The translations under genes were made by a program, and so were the position numbers. DNA of 6,256 nt from an uncultured Anaeromassilibacillus sp. (GTDB taxonomy: Bacteria > Bacillota > Clostridia > Oscillospirales > Acutalibacteraceae): assembly GCA_945988865.1 (NCBI GenBank), contig CAMFTQ010000044.1, positions 1-6,256 on the forward strand, written 5' to 3'. Every line of letters begins with the position of its first letter. Positions within the stretch are counted from its first letter, which is position 1. Of the stretch, positions 4,370 to 6,256 are shown piece by piece. The notes below the pieces were generated by a model that searched no databases, had not been told where the DNA came from, and worked only from the letters and a program-made list of their open reading frames with translations.

Positions 4370-5570
4370 TTGACACCTCGCTGTATAGCTTTATTATTTC
4401 TGCCTTAGAAACGTATTTGCGAATGTATTGCCTGATAAAGCCGTCAAGTGCGGTGTAGGTTATGTCATATTCTCTATTGTCCAGTTTAAACAGAATGCTT
4501 GAAGCACCGAACATATATGTATATGACTTGTTGCGATATTGAACAATCGGGCATTTGTCATCAACACGGCTGTTTGCATAAAAACGACCTTTTCCGATAA
4601 CTTTGAATAAGCTCACAGCCTCAGATGTAGAGTAAAAATCAGCTATGAAGCATTTAATATCTACAGTACAACCCAACAGAATAAAAGATAGCACATCAGC
4701 CGTTGCTTCGTCCGGCACTGCAACTTTTTTACTGTCTTTTTTTGATGATTTGAAATCCGGGGACAAATTGTCCTCAGAATTTTCTTCTTCGTTGCTTTCA
4801 AAATCATTTTCCACATCTGAGGACAAATTGTCCTCAGAAACAAATCTGTTGCCGTAGAATATATCTTCAAGCTCATCGGGACGTTGCTTTATCTCTTTAG
4901 CAATCGAGGTAGTGATTTTTGCATCTGTGTGGTTTAGCATAAATTCAAATAGCCTTGACTGCTCCTGCTTTGACAAAAACGATATATCTACGCCTGCGAT
5001 AAAGGGAATTTCTTTTTTATCCACACGGTCAAGCAGAGGCTTTATTAAATGCGTCAGTCTGATATATCTTTGTACTTCCTTTGTAGTAACACCGTTTTCA
5101 CGTGCTATGTCGGCATTTGTAACCTTGCCTTTCTTTCTGAGAAGTTCCTGCTGCTCAAGATACGCAAAGGCTTTTTCGCTCGGAAGATAATCGTTGTTTC
5201 TGTCCGTGTTGGTAGTCAGCAAGATGTACCGCTGAAGGTCTGCGTCAATGTTTTTCTTAATGATAGTCTTGACAGGCAAACCGGCAAGCTCACAGGCTCT
5301 TTTGCGATGTCGTCCTGCAAGCAAGATATATTTACCGGGTATTTTATCGCTCGGAACAGCAATAACAGGCTCAAGCTGTCCTGTATTCTCTATACTTTCA
5401 GCTATATCTGCTATTTTTTCTTCTCGGATGTGGAACGGTTGATTATCTACTTCTATAAGCAAATCAGGGGACAATTCAACAATTTGATTTTCTTCATTCT
5501 GCCCTAAGATGTTTGCGTAGGCTTGCTCAGGAGTGGGGATACTTTTTGTCGGTATATTAAACTTAGCCAT
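4356..5570 (-). CDS. parB: ParB-family partition protein
   Basis: From the ATG at 5568-5570 the protein has 404 residues. That start is preferred over an ATG 33 nt upstream because GGGAGG lies 8 nt before it and it overlaps the parA stop by 8 nt. Residues about 31-120 form the ParB N-terminal domain, with AGRHRKRA (85-92) at the conserved GxxRxxA box that binds CTP in studied ParBs. T-N-T-D-R-N-N-D-Y-L-P-S-E-K (120-133) follows the N-x-x-R-x-D-L-x-x-x-E pattern, and a helix-turn-helix lies near 149-173 (VTNADIARENGVTTKEVQRY). Residues 240-285 are an acidic, Ser-rich linker containing two copies of E-D-N-L-S-S/P encoded by a palindromic repeat. The last 115 residues (290-404) are not the usual ParB dimer domain as far as I can see. 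It should bind a centromere site and work with ParA. Confidence 0.9.
   Translation of the reverse strand: MAKFNIPTKSIPTPEQAYANILGQNEENQIVELSPDLLIEVDNQPFHIREEKIADIAESIENTGQLEPVIAVPSDKIPGKYILLAGRHRKRACELAGLPVKTIIKKNIDADLQRYILLTTNTDRNNDYLPSEKAFAYLEQQELLRKKGKVTNADIARENGVTTKEVQRYIRLTHLIKPLLDRVDKKEIPFIAGVDISFLSKQEQSRLFEFMLNHTDAKITTSIAKEIKQRPDELEDIFYGNRFVSEDNLSSDVENDFESNEEENSEDNLSPDFKSSKKDSKKVAVPDEATADVLSFILLGCTVDIKCFIADFYSTSEAVSLFKVIGKGRFYANSRVDDKCPIVQYRNKSYTYMFGASSILFKLDNREYDITYTALDGFIRQYIRKYVSKAEIIKLYSEVSNENN
4759..4775 (-). repeat. 17-bp palindrome, copy C (in parB), one mismatch
   Basis: GGGGACAAATTGTCCTC on the plus strand; the inner 13 bases form a perfect palindrome around the central A, and one outer pair is mismatched. 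On the coding strand it gives E-D-N-L-S-P in the ParB linker. It lies 60 bases from copy B, and both copies share the same upstream flank TTCTGAGGACAA in part, like a duplication. Confidence 0.85.
4816..4838 (-). repeat. 17-bp palindrome, copy B (in parB), extended to 23 bp
   Basis: The core GAGGACAAATTGTCCTC (4819-4835) is a perfect inverted repeat, extended on both sides by TCT and AGA to 23 bp around one central A. It encodes E-D-N-L-S-S in the ParB linker, in the same frame and strand as copies A and C. Confidence 0.88.
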
Positions 5571-6212
5571 TTTTATTTCCTCCCAATAATTCCTCAACAA
5601 CATTCATATATGCTTCGCCTACACAACTGTTCTTCTTGTTGACAAGTGCCGTGCGTTCGATTGAGCTGACCTTTGCCTCGGTTCGGTAGGGGATAGGTGT
5701 ACTGACAACAAGGGATTTATAGCTCTCTTTTAAGGCGGCAAATATTTCTTTTGAAACATTTGTGGTTTTATGATACATTGTAAGCAGCATCATAACACTG
5801 TCAGCAAGCGGTTTTTGAGGGTTGATTTTTGCTATTGTGTTGAGCATCAGTTCTACACCCTCATAAGCCAGCATATCCGCTTGTACCGGGATAATAACCT
5901 TATCGCTGCATTTTAATGCATTAGTGACAAGCAAGTCGAGAGAGGTCTGACAGTCGATAATTATATAATCATATCTGCGGAAGAAGGGATTGCCGAATAT
6001 CCGAACAAAAACCGTTGAGCTGTCGCTGTCGGTTGCTAAAATAGCAAGAATACCTGACAGCATTGCGTTGGCAGGTATATAGTCAACGTTCAGATTATCG
6101 TTGTGACGAATAAAGCTATCCATAGGAGTTGGAAAATTTGCAACAGTCTGATAAATCAGCTCGCTGATGGTGGGATTGCCGTCGGGAGAATAACCAAGCC
6201 ACCGGGTTAAAT
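5563..6212 (-). CDS. parA: ParA-family partition ATPase, N-terminus missing at contig end
   Basis: The open frame runs without a stop from 5563 up to the adapter junction, giving 216 complete codons. An in-frame ATG at 6121-6123 is not the start: the 29 codons before it encode LTRWLGYSPDGNPTISELI, the region that follows the D-x-D-P-Q motif in ParA/Soj. The deviant Walker A P-loop, normally near residue 10, is lost. The Walker B strand YDYIIID is present, followed by C-Q-T-S-L-D-L-L where Soj-type proteins have C-P-P-S-L-G-L-L. V-I-I-P-V-Q-A-D-x-x-A-Y-E-G and the later I-P-Y-R region are also family features. ParA binds DNA without sequence preference as an ATP dimer and is released by ParB. 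A stop at 6220-6222 in this frame comes from adapter sequence and is not real. The gene overlaps parB by 8 nt. Confidence 0.9.
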
Positions 6213-6256
6213 CTGTCTCTTATACACATCTGACGCTGCCGACGAAGGCTTAGGTG
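6213..6256. other. Illumina Nextera adapter and i5 index (sequencing artefact)
   Basis: Bases 6213-6231 are the 19-bp Tn5 mosaic end (CTGTCTCTTATACACATCT). They continue to 6245 as the exact reverse complement of the 33-nt Nextera read 1 transposase oligo. The next eight bases AGGCTTAG (6246-6253) are the reverse complement of index CTAAGCCT (S508/N508 in the Nextera sets), and GTG begins the P5 segment. Genuine sequence ends at 6212. This is untrimmed library adapter, not a transposon. Confidence 0.98.

Noticed and set aside
4131..4373. 80-codon plus-strand ORF covering the spoVG-like gene
   Set aside because: It mirrors the minus-strand gene almost exactly; the SpoVG pattern on the minus strand explains the region.
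5467..5476. GGGGACAATT as a fourth copy of the palindrome
   Set aside because: Only about one half matches; the other arm (CAACAATTTG) does not pair, so it may be chance despite encoding a similar E-L-S-P-D.
5049..5507. 152-codon plus-strand ORF opposite parB
   Set aside because: parB is well supported by domain motifs on the other strand; the antisense product is Phe/Ser/Cys-rich without domain features.
5571..5603. Upstream ATG extending ParB by 11 residues
   Set aside because: It would lie well inside parA and has no ribosome binding site as good as the GGGAGG before the ATG at 5570; the added residues do not resemble ParB.
6121..6123. ATG as the start of parA
   Set aside because: The frame remains open upstream and encodes conserved ParA sequence; only the adapter-derived stop makes this ATG look like a start.
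6213..6231. Tn5/IS50 mosaic end as a natural transposon end
   Set aside because: It is followed exactly by Nextera oligo, index and P5 bases, so it comes from library preparation.

Overview
The window looks like one assembled contig from a low-GC Clostridia-type Firmicute, probably gut-associated. The reasons are AT-rich codon use, strong GGAGG-type ribosome binding sites, consensus TTGACA/TATAAT promoters, a SpoVG-family protein, and a par module of the kind carried by plasmids and integrative elements. Every gene of ordinary size is on the minus strand, so the order below runs from high to low coordinates. The last 44 bases (6213-6256) are not biological. They are Illumina Nextera transposase adapter plus an i5 index, which cuts into the parA gene and places a false stop in its frame.

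Right part (2921-6212) is a compact maintenance operon: parA (5' end missing), parB (overlaps parA by 8 nt), a spoVG-like gene (overlaps parB by 14 nt), a DnaQ-type DEDDh exonuclease, and a small XRE-type DNA-binding protein 15 nt further on. The overlaps and short gaps indicate one transcript with coupled translation. ParA and ParB should segregate the element. The exonuclease and the two small nucleic-acid-binding proteins are accessory, with roles not readable from sequence.

Middle part (2396-2729), which has no obvious gene at first sight, holds what reads as a complete type I toxin-antitoxin module. It has a 23-codon hydrophobic toxin ORF on the minus strand, a near-consensus promoter for it, a long structured leader, and a convergent consensus promoter on the plus strand. 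That second promoter makes a roughly 90-nt antisense RNA ending at a strong intrinsic terminator inside the toxin 3' end. Such a module fits the addiction function expected beside a partition operon.

Left part (1-2364) encodes the cell-surface side: a Thr/Pro-rich lipoprotein with a Big_2 Ig-like domain, its terminator, a tiny one-helix membrane protein of DUF3789 type, and a secreted thioester-domain adhesin that runs off the contig start. The whole is best read as a fragment of a plasmid or conjugative/integrative element, though no transfer, replication or integrase gene is inside the window.

A 17-bp palindrome, GAGGACAAATTGTCCTC, occurs three times inside coding regions (once in the lipoprotein gene, twice in parB). 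It is always in the same orientation and reading frame, encoding E-D-N-L-S-S/P in a disordered linker. Its meaning is unknown and it is one of the two most interesting signals here, with the toxin-antitoxin module.
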